64,000 nt of DNA, from NCBI GenBank assembly GCA_018267515.1, contig JAFDYJ010000017.1, positions 1-64,000 of the forward strand. The letters are read 5' to 3'. The notes beneath the pieces are model-generated. The model was not told where the DNA came from and ran no database searches. It worked only from the letters and a program-made list of their open reading frames with translations. This document shows, piece after piece, positions 9,041 through 17,417 of this stretch. Each line of letters opens with the position of its first letter. Positions within the stretch are counted from its first letter, which is position 1. A program made the translations under genes and the position numbers. The stretch is from Bacteroidota bacterium (lineage in GTDB: Bacteria > Bacteroidota > Bacteroidia > Chitinophagales > Chitinophagaceae).

Positions 9041-10450
9041 ATGTTTATTAAACAACTTTATACCGGTTGCCTGAGTGAAGCAGCTTATTATATTGAAAGT
9101 AACGGTGAAGCTGCAATCATTGATCCATTACGTGACATTGAACCCTATCTTGACCTGATCAACGAAAGAAAATCCAAAGTCAGGTATATTTTTGAAACTC
9201 ATTTTCACGCAGATTTTATCAGCGGCCACCTGGATCTCAGTAAAGCTACAGGGGCACCCATTATCTACGGCCCGCAAACGGAAACTAAATTACCGGTTCA
9301 AATTGCCAGGGACGGTGAAAGATTTCAATTAGGTGAAATTTCAATAGAAGTTTTGCATACACCGGGTCATACTCTCGAATCTACCTGCTATTTATTAAAA
9401 GATAAAAACGGAAAAGATCATTGTGTTTTTACCGGCGACACCTTATTTGTTGGTGACGTAGGACGTCCTGACCTGGCACAAAAAGGAAATGAAATTACAA
9501 TAAATGACCTGGCCGGAATGATGTACGACAGTCTTCATTCAAAACTTTTTCATTTAGCTGATGATGTAATTGTTTACCCGGCTCATGGTCCCGGAAGTGC
9601 CTGCGGAAAAAATTTAGGCCCAAATACCTATAGCACAATCGGTGAAGAAAAAAGATCCAATTATGCTTTACAGGCAGCCTCCAGAGATGAATTCATTCAA
9701 AAAGTTACAGAAGGAATTATCGCACCGCCCCAATATTTTCCAATCAATGCTAAGATCAATAAAGAAGGTTATGAGAGCCTGGATACAATTTTGAAACAGG
9801 GACTGAAGGCGCTTTCTGTAGATGATTTTATAAAAATGAGTAAGGAGGACGTAACTATCCTCGATAGCAGGAATAGTGAAAAATTTACACAGGGGTTTGT
9901 ACCTGGTTCGATAAATATTGGTTTGGAAGGAAGATTTGCAGAATGGGCCGGAAGCCTGTTATCTTTTGATCAACCTATCTTATTGATAACAGAACCCGGG
10001 AAAGAAAAAGAAAGTATTATCCGCTTAGCCAGGGTAGGATTTCATAAAATTATTGGTTTTTTACAAGGTGGCTTTGATACCTGGAAAAACTCAGATCAGG
10101 AAATTGACATGATCATAAACGTTGAAGCCGATGAATTAATAATGGATATTCCTCATGATAAAAAACTGCTGGTGTTAGATGTTCGAAAAATTACTGAATT
10201 TGCTGATGGTCATCTCAAAAATGCAGTCAATATCCCTTTACATGATTTTACAGATCCGGGTAGTTTGAGTGTTATTGAAGACGATCATAATCTTTATGTG
10301 CATTGCCTGGGAGGATACCGGAGTGTGATAGCAGCATCCATTCTGAAATCGCAGGGTATTCATAATCTCCGGAACGTTACTGGCGGCTGGGATAAAATCA
10401 AATCTATCCCGAAAGCTGATATCGTTAAGGAAGTTTCGATACTCAATTAA
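9041..10450 (+). CDS. MBL-fold persulfide-dioxygenase-like hydrolase with two rhodanese domains
   Basis: Three-domain protein of 469 residues. Residues 1-250 are a metallo-beta-lactamase fold of the ETHE1/persulfide-dioxygenase branch with metal ligands His54 and His56 (THFHADF), His110 (HTPGH) and Asp133 (TGDTLFVGDVGRPD). Residues about 265-360 are a rhodanese domain that has lost its catalytic cysteine (the loop position reads LLITEPGKE). Residues about 375-460 are a second rhodanese domain with an intact loop, HCLGGYRS (Cys422). The expected role is cytoplasmic sulfane-sulfur handling: oxidation of low-molecular persulfide coupled to sulfur transfer. The usual H after the D of HxHxDH is Phe here, which fits one-metal iron enzymes rather than di-zinc hydrolases. 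The activity is inferred, not proven. Confidence 0.85.
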   Translation: MFIKQLYTGCLSEAAYYIESNGEAAIIDPLRDIEPYLDLINERKSKVRYIFETHFHADFISGHLDLSKATGAPIIYGPQTETKLPVQIARDGERFQLGEISIEVLHTPGHTLESTCYLLKDKNGKDHCVFTGDTLFVGDVGRPDLAQKGNEITINDLAGMMYDSLHSKLFHLADDVIVYPAHGPGSACGKNLGPNTYSTIGEEKRSNYALQAASRDEFIQKVTEGIIAPPQYFPINAKINKEGYESLDTILKQGLKALSVDDFIKMSKEDVTILDSRNSEKFTQGFVPGSINIGLEGRFAEWAGSLLSFDQPILLITEPGKEKESIIRLARVGFHKIIGFLQGGFDTWKNSDQEIDMIINVEADELIMDIPHDKKLLVLDVRKITEFADGHLKNAVNIPLHDFTDPGSLSVIEDDHNLYVHCLGGYRSVIAASILKSQGIHNLRNVTGGWDKIKSIPKADIVKEVSILN

Positions 10451-10464
10451 TCCTAATCGATAAA

Positions 10465-11346
10465 TCATTTGGGAAGCACTTCTCCATATTCCGGCTTCCA
10501 GGAGTATTTCCATCGGCGATGGCTCCACAACCACATATCGGGATATTCCCTGATGACATTTTCAAGATAACAAACAAATCTTTTTGTCAGTTCGGTTTCA
10601 GCCAGTAAAAGAGGCTTATCTTCTGCTACGGAAAATACAAACTCATAATGGCCTCTCTTCTGCTTATGAATAAAAGCAAATACAACAATAGTATTTTTGG
10701 TTCTTGCTCCTTTCTCTGGTCCTTTTACAAAACCCGCCGGCCTTCCCAGGAAATCAAACCACCAGGCATTTGAAGGATTACCCGGGCTTTGATCCGCTGC
10801 CAAACCTAATATATACTGTTGATCCCGGTAGGGTAAGAAAGCTTCTCTCATTTTTGTTGCAGGTAATAAAACGGTTCCCGTTCTCGAACGAAGTTTTTGA
10901 AATAGCCGATCCATGATTTTACTGCTAAGTGGCATATAAACAGCCAGAAAGAGATATTTCACTTTTTGAGCTACAACGGTATTTGCCCATTCCCAATTGA
11001 AGTTATGCCCCAAACAAATTTGTATGCTTCTGCCACTGTCATAATATTGATTCAATACCTCCCAGTTACCTTTGAATCTTTTCTGAATATAGGAATCATA
11101 AACAGAAATCATCTTAATCGTTTCAATAAAAGTATCGGTAAAGTTTCTATAGAACTTACGGGCAATTCTGTTTCTTTCTTTTACCGTCTTTTCGGGAAAT
11201 GCATGCCGGAGATTTTCCTTTACTACTTTTTTGCGATAGCCGATGATATAATAAACCAGAAAAAAAGAAAAATCAGAAAAGATATATAACACCCTTAATG
11301 GTAATAAGGAAAAAGTATACAATAATCCGTAAACAATGTAATACAT
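10465..11346 (-). CDS. LpxL/HtrB-like lysophospholipid or lipid A acyltransferase
   Basis: Inner-membrane acyltransferase of 293 residues in the LpxL/LpxM superfamily, which moves an acyl chain from acyl-ACP to a lipid A precursor or related lipid. The N-terminus has a hydrophobic anchor (about residues 5-36). The catalytic pair is His114 and Glu119 (HNFNWE, the HX4D/E motif). Further family segments are KVVKENLRHAFPEK near residue 41, the LAADQSPGNPSNAWW region and the C-terminal MWLWSHRRWK. It is the last gene of a minus-strand series, 21 bases after nadB, and ends 14 bases from the convergent MBL-rhodanese gene with no visible terminator between. The exact acceptor lipid is uncertain. Confidence 0.87.
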   Translation of the reverse strand: MYYIVYGLLYTFSLLPLRVLYIFSDFSFFLVYYIIGYRKKVVKENLRHAFPEKTVKERNRIARKFYRNFTDTFIETIKMISVYDSYIQKRFKGNWEVLNQYYDSGRSIQICLGHNFNWEWANTVVAQKVKYLFLAVYMPLSSKIMDRLFQKLRSRTGTVLLPATKMREAFLPYRDQQYILGLAADQSPGNPSNAWWFDFLGRPAGFVKGPEKGARTKNTIVVFAFIHKQKRGHYEFVFSVAEDKPLLLAETELTKRFVCYLENVIREYPDMWLWSHRRWKYSWKPEYGEVLPK

Positions 11347-11367
11347 ATTGCAGATAAAGTTTGGTGA

Positions 11368-12969
11368 CTACAAAACGATATTCTGAACCAATACACTCTT
11401 GCCGGGGTAATCAGTATTATAATGAAGCCCCCTGCTTTCTTTCCGGAAGGCAGCTCCTTTTACAATGAGATATCCCACCGTAATCATATTTCGCAGTTCC
11501 AGTAATTGTGGTGATAATGTTGCGCTTTCATATAAATGTTCGGTTTCTTCCCAAAGCAGATCCAGGCGGCGCATGGCCCGCTGCAAACGAACATCATTGC
11601 GAACAATGCCCACATAATCACTCATTACCATCTGCAGTTCTTTTAAACTCTGTGTGAGCAGGATCATTTCTTTGGGTTCAGTGGTTCCTTCCGCTTTCCA
11701 GTCCGGGATATTGTTTTGAAAAGAAACGGCTTTAAATTTTTCCACTGCGTCTTCATAACAGCGATGTGCAAATACCATTGCTTCTAACAGCGAATTGCTG
11801 GCTAAGCGATTGGCACCATGCAAACCGGTGCTGGCACATTCACCGCAGGCATATAAATTTTTGACAGAACTCCTGCCCCATTCATCCGTTTTGATTCCAC
11901 CGCAACTGTAATGTGCTGCAGGAGCTACTGGAATCATGTGCTGAGTAATATCAATACCTATGGATAAACATTTTTGATAAATATTGGGAAAATGTTCAAT
12001 GAATTTTTCCTTTTTAAAATGCCGGCAATCAAGCCATACATGTTCTGTTCCTGTTTTTTTCATCTCACTGTCAATCGCTCTTGCCACAATATCCCTGGGA
12101 GCCAGGTCTTTTCTTGAATCATATTTCTCCATGAATGCTTCGCCATTTTTGTTTCGAAGAATTCCGCCATCACCTCTTACAGCTTCTGTTATAAGGAATG
12201 CCTGTCCTCTCATCGCCGGTTCAAAAAGAGCTGTCGGATGAAATTGAATAAACTCCATATTTTCAATACGACCTTTAGCCCGGTAAACCATTGCCACTCC
12301 ATCACCGGTAGCAATAGAGGGATTGGTGGTGGTGCGATATACCTGTCCATTTCCCCCGGTAGCTAATAATGTAATTTTGGATAGAACGGATTCGACCCTG
12401 TGCGTTTTATGATTCAACACATATACACCAAAACATTCAATATCCGGTGTTGCTTTTGTAACAAGATATCCCAAATGATGCTGCGTAATAATATCAATTA
12501 CGAAACAATGTTTTACGATTTCAATATTTTTCTGCCGGGATACAGCTTCCAGCAAAGCTCTTTCCATTTCCCGGCCGGTAACATCCTTATGATGCAAAAT
12601 CCTGTATTCGGAATGCCCGCCTTCTCTTCCTAACTTATAGTCGCCATCTTCTTCTTTATCAAAACGGGCTCCCCATTCCACAATCTCCCGGATTCTATCC
12701 GGTCCTTCCTTTACAACAATTTCTACCACCTCGGAATTACACAAACCATCACCAGCAATTAAGGTATCCTCAATATGTTTTTCAAAACTGTCATTCTCCA
12801 GGTCATTTACTACAGCTACGCCACCCTGCGCATATTTTGTATTCGTTTCATCAGCAGTAGCCTTCGTCATCACTAATACTTTTTTATCAGGAAAATGCTG
12901 TGCTACTTTCAGTGCATAGGTTAATCCACCGATGCCGGAGCCAATCACTAAGAAATCTGTCTGTTGCAT
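11368..12969 (-). CDS. nadB: L-aspartate oxidase
   Basis: FAD enzyme that oxidises L-aspartate to iminoaspartate, the first step of de novo NAD synthesis. The 533-residue length fits. Segments seen: the dinucleotide loop VIGSGIGGLTYALKVA at the N-terminus, TKYAQGGVAVV (the flavin and substrate loop of NadB), LLATGGNGQVYRTTTNPSIATGDGVAMVYRA, MEFIQFHPTAL, the active-site region with APAAHYSCGGIKTDEWGRSSVKNLYACGECASTGLHGANRLASNSLLEA, and the C-terminal helical domain. NadA and NadC are not linked here. It lies 25 bases after the YhhN-like gene in the ispG series. Fumarate or oxygen could be the acceptor. Confidence 0.95.
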   Translation of the reverse strand: MQQTDFLVIGSGIGGLTYALKVAQHFPDKKVLVMTKATADETNTKYAQGGVAVVNDLENDSFEKHIEDTLIAGDGLCNSEVVEIVVKEGPDRIREIVEWGARFDKEEDGDYKLGREGGHSEYRILHHKDVTGREMERALLEAVSRQKNIEIVKHCFVIDIITQHHLGYLVTKATPDIECFGVYVLNHKTHRVESVLSKITLLATGGNGQVYRTTTNPSIATGDGVAMVYRAKGRIENMEFIQFHPTALFEPAMRGQAFLITEAVRGDGGILRNKNGEAFMEKYDSRKDLAPRDIVARAIDSEMKKTGTEHVWLDCRHFKKEKFIEHFPNIYQKCLSIGIDITQHMIPVAPAAHYSCGGIKTDEWGRSSVKNLYACGECASTGLHGANRLASNSLLEAMVFAHRCYEDAVEKFKAVSFQNNIPDWKAEGTTEPKEMILLTQSLKELQMVMSDYVGIVRNDVRLQRAMRRLDLLWEETEHLYESATLSPQLLELRNMITVGYLIVKGAAFRKESRGLHYNTDYPGKSVLVQNIVL

Positions 12970-12994
12970 ATTATATCTTATCAGGAAATTATTT

Positions 12995-13672
12995 TCAAAT
13001 TATTTTTCTGCGAATATACTTGATTGCCCCTTCAGCAATAAAAAACTGTGCAGCTCCATAACTCAACATTATTATTATTCCGGCAAATTCAAAAGGATTG
13101 TAAAATTTGTTCACAGCCAATATCGAATCAGAAACCACAAATAAGAAAGCGCCTGCCAGCATAAGCCTGCCCGCCCACTTATTTTTAATAGCTAACATAT
13201 GCATTGCGAGCAGAAACATTACACTGATAAAAACCCCATAGGTCTGCACCGGGTATCTCATTACACCCAGGTAGGGTGAGAGCAGGAAGATCAGCGCTGC
13301 ATAATAAACCACAACAATAAGCAGCAACAACACAGCGTATCTGATATTTTCTCTGACACGGATCTTGTGAAAAAAAATAATATAGAAAATATGCGCAAGC
13401 AGAAAGGAGGATAAGCCCAGTAAAAAGAATAACTGTCTTTCTTCCTGGAATATCAATAAAACATCCCCCATCCATGAAAAAAAGAGAGCAATCAGAATCC
13501 ATTTTTTTAACGATGACACATCCATCCGGGTTTGCAGGTAGAAATAAATGATCAGGCAAATTATCAATAGCGGTTTGCTGGTAGCCTGTACAGCATTGCT
13601 CTTGTAAAAAATCCCGGCCAGATGAACTACCAGGATGACAGTGTAGATCAGAATCCAGTACTTCTTTTTCAT
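12995..13672 (-). CDS. YhhN/TMEM86 family membrane protein, putative lysoplasmalogenase
   Basis: Integral membrane protein of 225 residues with about seven or eight hydrophobic helices. Family landmarks are TSKPLLIICL near residue 31, LFFSWMGDVLLIF near 65, FLLGLSSFLLAHIFYIIFF near 85, and FLFVVSDSILAVNKF near 178; the conserved acidic residues in GDVLL and SDSIL are the presumed catalytic ones of lysoplasmalogenases. The longer frame to 13702 would overlap ispG; the ATG at 13672 gives a normal N-terminal membrane anchor and leaves 7 bases after the ispG stop, so I prefer it. Hydrolysis of the vinyl-ether bond is known for some relatives only. Confidence 0.8.
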   Translation of the reverse strand: MKKKYWILIYTVILVVHLAGIFYKSNAVQATSKPLLIICLIIYFYLQTRMDVSSLKKWILIALFFSWMGDVLLIFQEERQLFFLLGLSSFLLAHIFYIIFFHKIRVRENIRYAVLLLLIVVVYYAALIFLLSPYLGVMRYPVQTYGVFISVMFLLAMHMLAIKNKWAGRLMLAGAFLFVVSDSILAVNKFYNPFEFAGIIIMLSYGAAQFFIAEGAIKYIRRKII

Positions 13673-13679
13673 TATTTGT

Positions 13680-15740
13680 TTATACTTCCATCCAAACACC
13701 ACTCTCTTTCAACAAATTGATCAGCTCCTCAACAGCGATTTCACTATTTATATTACGTTTCACAATCTCTTTTCCTTTATATAAAGTAATTTTTCCCGGA
13801 CCGCTGCCTACATAACCAAAGTCTGCATCAGCCATTTCTCCGGGACCATTTACAATACATCCCATAATAGCAATCTTTACTCCTTTTAAATGATTGGTCC
13901 TGGCACGGATTTTTGCAGTCGTTTCTTGCAGGTCAAATAAAGTCCTTCCACAGCTTGGGCAGGAAATATATTCTGTTTTAGAAATCCGGGTTCGTGCAGC
14001 CTGTAAAATACTAAACGAAGTATTATTTACAAATTGTTCAATAGTCAGATTGTGCAGGTAATTTCTGCCGGTTACGTTCAGTTGTCCTTTACTCGTTGTA
14101 GATTGATCATAGCTTTTTTGAGTCATTCCCAGGCAAACTCCGTCTCCCATCCCTTCAAGAAATAAAGCTCCTGATTCAGTAGCATAATGTATTAAATGCT
14201 CATCTACAGATTCCCAATTACTTTCAATGAATAAAACAACGGGATTCCTTATTTCACGATTCGCCAACTCCACAAACATCCTTCGAACACTCTGCATTGC
14301 ATTTTTATTTGCAGAGTTCAGACAAAGAACAGCTGTATTATCTGTTTTGATTTTTGAAAACAATTTTTCACTTTCCGGATCCGTATGATTTTCTGAAAAA
14401 CAATCCAGCCATACAAAATTCATTAATGAAGATCTTTCCGGTAAATCACTCAAATACTGATTTACTTCCATAAGGGGAAAGCAATTCTTTTTATTCGTCG
14501 CTGTCGTCCATATTTGATAATTACAGATCACTTTTAATGTTCCCGGTAACCCGGCCGGGATCTGGTCAAAATCAGGAATACGGTTACAAAAAATATAATC
14601 TGCTGCCATATCAGCAATATGCCATTTGTCAGTAAGCTCTTCGTATTTATATCCCACATCAACCAGAACCTCAGCAGCAACTTTCTGAACCTTCCTCAGG
14701 TCTGCTATCACAACCGGCACAGCTTTTCCCCCGATATTATTCACAGCTATCGTTTCTCTTCTTTTATATTCAAATGGCGAATAAGGAAGTTTCTCTATTG
14801 AAGGGATATCAGCATCCGACTGAAGAATTTCAGGTGGATCAGAGGAATAATATCTTTTTACCAAATCCTTACAGACCGGAATTTCTTTTTCCGGATCTTC
14901 CGTCAAAGAAACCCGTATTGTATCTCCTAATCCGTCTTCTAACAGGGAGCCGATACCTAGTGCGCTTTTTATCCTTCCGTCTTCACCATCACCGGCTTCT
15001 GTCACCCCAAGATGCAAAGGATATGATTCTCCAAACTCTTCATACATAGATTTCACCAATAAGCGATACGCCTGAACCATTACAACCGGGTTACTGGCTT
15101 TCATACTTAAAACAATCTGATGATAATTTTCATCTCTGGCAATCCGGAGGAACTCCATTGCACTTTCCACCATCCCCACCGGAGTATCCCCATAACGGCT
15201 CATAATACGATCACTCAGGGAACCATGATTAGTTCCAATTCTCATGGCTGTTCCATATTCCTTACAAATTTTTATCAATGGTGTAAACCGTTGCCGGATA
15301 CGATCGATCTCTTCGTTATATTTGGCATCAGAATATACAATTACTTCAAACTTTTTCTTATCAATATAATTCCCGGGATTAATCCTGACCTTCTCCACAA
15401 TTCTTGCTGCTAATTCTGCTGCGTTTGGCGTGAAATGGATATCTGCTATAATCGGTGTATCATACCCCCTTTTCCTCAATTCATTCTTGATAGCTGCTAA
15501 ATTTTCCGCTTCCTTTTTAGATGGCGCTGTAATCCGTATAAGTTCTGAACCGGCTTCAATACAACGAATACTTTGTTCTACTGTTGCAAGGGTATTCATT
15601 GTATCTGTAGTGGTCATCGTTTGTACACGAATCGGATGTCCCTGGTAGCCATGGGGATTTCCTAAATATAAATTACCGATTCTGACCTCTTTTGTACGGA
15701 GCCTCTTATATTGAGTTAATGATTCACAATAGTATTGCAT
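13680..15740 (-). CDS. ispG: 4-hydroxy-3-methylbut-2-en-1-yl diphosphate synthase (long, three-domain form)
   Basis: IspG (GcpE) makes HMBPP from MEcPP in the non-mevalonate isoprenoid pathway. At 686 residues this is the long form with an extra barrel-like domain inserted between the TIM barrel (about 1-270) and the C-terminal [4Fe-4S] domain, as in plants, Chlamydia and Bacteroidota; the E. coli enzyme is about 370. The N-terminus shows VQTMTTTDTMNTLATVEQ and the barrel has IADIHFTPNAAELAA and LHLGVTEAGDGEDGRIKSALGIG. Cluster ligands are Cys594 and Cys597 (CPSCGRTLF) and Cys628 (GCIVNGPGEMADADFG), with the catalytic Glu635. A TAATTTTG box lies just upstream. The insert (about 300-560) is the least conserved part. 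Confidence 0.95.
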   Translation of the reverse strand: MQYYCESLTQYKRLRTKEVRIGNLYLGNPHGYQGHPIRVQTMTTTDTMNTLATVEQSIRCIEAGSELIRITAPSKKEAENLAAIKNELRKRGYDTPIIADIHFTPNAAELAARIVEKVRINPGNYIDKKKFEVIVYSDAKYNEEIDRIRQRFTPLIKICKEYGTAMRIGTNHGSLSDRIMSRYGDTPVGMVESAMEFLRIARDENYHQIVLSMKASNPVVMVQAYRLLVKSMYEEFGESYPLHLGVTEAGDGEDGRIKSALGIGSLLEDGLGDTIRVSLTEDPEKEIPVCKDLVKRYYSSDPPEILQSDADIPSIEKLPYSPFEYKRRETIAVNNIGGKAVPVVIADLRKVQKVAAEVLVDVGYKYEELTDKWHIADMAADYIFCNRIPDFDQIPAGLPGTLKVICNYQIWTTATNKKNCFPLMEVNQYLSDLPERSSLMNFVWLDCFSENHTDPESEKLFSKIKTDNTAVLCLNSANKNAMQSVRRMFVELANREIRNPVVLFIESNWESVDEHLIHYATESGALFLEGMGDGVCLGMTQKSYDQSTTSKGQLNVTGRNYLHNLTIEQFVNNTSFSILQAARTRISKTEYISCPSCGRTLFDLQETTAKIRARTNHLKGVKIAIMGCIVNGPGEMADADFGYVGSGPGKITLYKGKEIVKRNINSEIAVEELINLLKESGVWMEV

Positions 15741-15762
15741 TATTAAAATCGGAATAAGACCA

Positions 15763-15770
15763 CAAAATTA
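15763..15770 (-). promoter_or_regulatory. Candidate -7 promoter box of ispG
   Basis: TAATTTTG on the minus strand matches the Bacteroidota TAnnTTTG box, with the start codon 22 bases further on. No good -33 TTG partner is visible. Confidence 0.4.
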
Positions 15771-15791
15771 ACGAAGAATGATTTCCGGCGT

Positions 15792-16382
15792 TTACCAATC
15801 TTTAGGCTTCTTCATGGCACCGGCAGACTTTTCATTTTGCACCCGCTGCTGAACCTGTTTCTCTTTTTGTTCCAGTTGTTTTAATTTTTGCGAAGCTTGC
15901 TTTTGTTTTATTTTAGGTGGTGCCTGCTTTTTTTCAGGAGGAGTATTTCTTTTTTTTAATTCCAATATGGCTTTTTGAAGATTTTCCCTTGCCTGGTTGT
16001 CGGCAGGATTAAATAAGAGAGCCATTTTGTACAATGAAATGCTTTCTTCAGCATCTCCTTCACTACCTGATATCACTCCTTCATTGTAGTATAATTTAGA
16101 AAGAAACCCCGAATCTTTCACCTCCCCGGATAGCTGATCAAAAGATTTTTTCGCTTCACTTTTTTCACCCATTCTGTAAAATGTGACGCCGGAATTATAC
16201 TGAGCGATAGCACTTAAAGAATCGCTATTCTGAATTTTACTGAATTCCGTTTGAGCATTGCTATATTGCTTTTTTTTATAAAACTGATTCCCTTTCTGTA
16301 TAATTTTTTCCGAAGATTGCGAGTACGACAATACATATCCGGGAAAAATAAAACTCAATAATATCGTCTGTCTGAAATTCAC
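15792..16382 (-). CDS. batC: BatC-like TPR protein
   Basis: 196-residue periplasmic TPR protein of the Bacteroidota aerotolerance (Bat) set. It has a signal peptide (about residues 1-21, ending SYSQS), two to three TPR-like helix pairs (about 25-140; FYKKKQYSNAQTEFSKI, AQYNSGVTFYRMGEKSEAKKSF, LYYNEGVISGSEGDAEESISLYKMALLFNPAD), then a Lys/Gln-rich coiled stretch and the end KKPKDW. The start is GTG, which overlaps the batB stop as GTGA, so the two are coupled. The name follows from context plus architecture. batA, batD, batE and moxR are not nearby. Confidence 0.78.
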   Translation of the reverse strand: MNFRQTILLSFIFPGYVLSYSQSSEKIIQKGNQFYKKKQYSNAQTEFSKIQNSDSLSAIAQYNSGVTFYRMGEKSEAKKSFDQLSGEVKDSGFLSKLYYNEGVISGSEGDAEESISLYKMALLFNPADNQARENLQKAILELKKRNTPPEKKQAPPKIKQKQASQKLKQLEQKEKQVQQRVQNEKSAGAMKKPKDW

Positions 16383-17383
16383 GCAGATTCCCTTTTTCTT
16401 TCAGGAATAATAGTCTCAACTACCAGTAATAAAAGTAAAATAGCTGCCGGCCAGAAGTACAATGTCCGGTAATCCATGTTGTACTTATCCAAAAATGCTT
16501 TCCGAGGGACCCGGGACAAATAACTTGTCAATCCGGACACCGCTTCATCTGAATTTTGTAAGTGGATATAGATGCCTTTGGTAATATCTGCGATTTTCTT
16601 CAACTCATCTTCATTCAGTTTTGAAATTACCGTATTTCCCTGTTCATCTTTTTTCAAATTATTTGTAGCAGGATCCGTAAAAGAAGTTCCCTGTAAAGTA
16701 CCAATTCCAATCGTATTTACCATGATGCCCTTTTCAGCAAGAGTGTTTGCTGTTTTTACAGCATCCGGATCGTGATCTTCACCATCTGTAAGCAGAATAA
16801 CTACTTTGAATCTCTCATCCGTATCACTAAATGCGCTGCTGCTTTTCTCCAAAGCCTGGCTGATAACTGTGCCGGGAACAGGAACTGCATCCGGATCCGC
16901 CGTTGATGCATACATTTTTGCAGCTTCCTCATCAATAGACAATGGCATTTGTAAATAAGCAGATCCTGCAAACCAAACCAATGCAAACCTGTCATCCGGT
17001 AATTTATCAATCAGTTTACTGATAAACTCTTTGGCTTTCTCCAGGCGACTTGTCGGTACATCAGTTGACAGCATGCTTTTACTGAGATCTAAGGCTAAGA
17101 CAATATCAATTCCTTTTTGAGAAGAACTTTCAGAAGCTCCAGGAATCCTGGGATTCATTACAGCTAATACACCTAACATAAACGCTACTGAAAAAAGTCC
17201 CCATTTTGCGGCAAATAGCTTTCTTGAAAAATTATCTGTCAAGGCCTGCACCAGTTTTATATCTCCCATCCGGCCCAGTACTTTCTTTTTCCATCTAAGT
17301 AACAGTATAAAAAAAAATACTCCTACCGGGATAGCAGCCAGGAGGGTCCAGTAACTGTAATATTGAAACTGAATATTCATCAA
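16379..17383 (-). CDS. batB: BatB-like von Willebrand factor A membrane protein
   Basis: 334-residue inner-membrane protein with the Bat/Aer architecture: two N-terminal membrane helices (about 12-30 and 60-76), a periplasmic VWA domain (about 92-285) and a C-terminal helix (about 308-325). The metal-ion-dependent adhesion site is intact: Asp99-x-Ser101-x-Ser103 (ALDLSKSM), a Thr in the VPGT turn and Asp in LLTDGEDHDPD. Related proteins work with MoxR ATPases in envelope stress or complex assembly. The gene starts 34 bases after the beta-lactamase gene and overlaps batC by four bases. BatA versus BatB is decided from its partner batC, so the letter is an inference. Confidence 0.82.
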   Translation of the reverse strand: MMNIQFQYYSYWTLLAAIPVGVFFFILLLRWKKKVLGRMGDIKLVQALTDNFSRKLFAAKWGLFSVAFMLGVLAVMNPRIPGASESSSQKGIDIVLALDLSKSMLSTDVPTSRLEKAKEFISKLIDKLPDDRFALVWFAGSAYLQMPLSIDEEAAKMYASTADPDAVPVPGTVISQALEKSSSAFSDTDERFKVVILLTDGEDHDPDAVKTANTLAEKGIMVNTIGIGTLQGTSFTDPATNNLKKDEQGNTVISKLNEDELKKIADITKGIYIHLQNSDEAVSGLTSYLSRVPRKAFLDKYNMDYRTLYFWPAAILLLLLVVETIIPERKRESA

Positions 17384-17417
17384 CTTTGAATGCTATACAG
17401 AGCAACAACTATGCTAA

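Noticed and set aside
13185..13559. 124-codon minus-strand frame
   Set aside because: Out-of-frame shadow inside the YhhN-like membrane gene.
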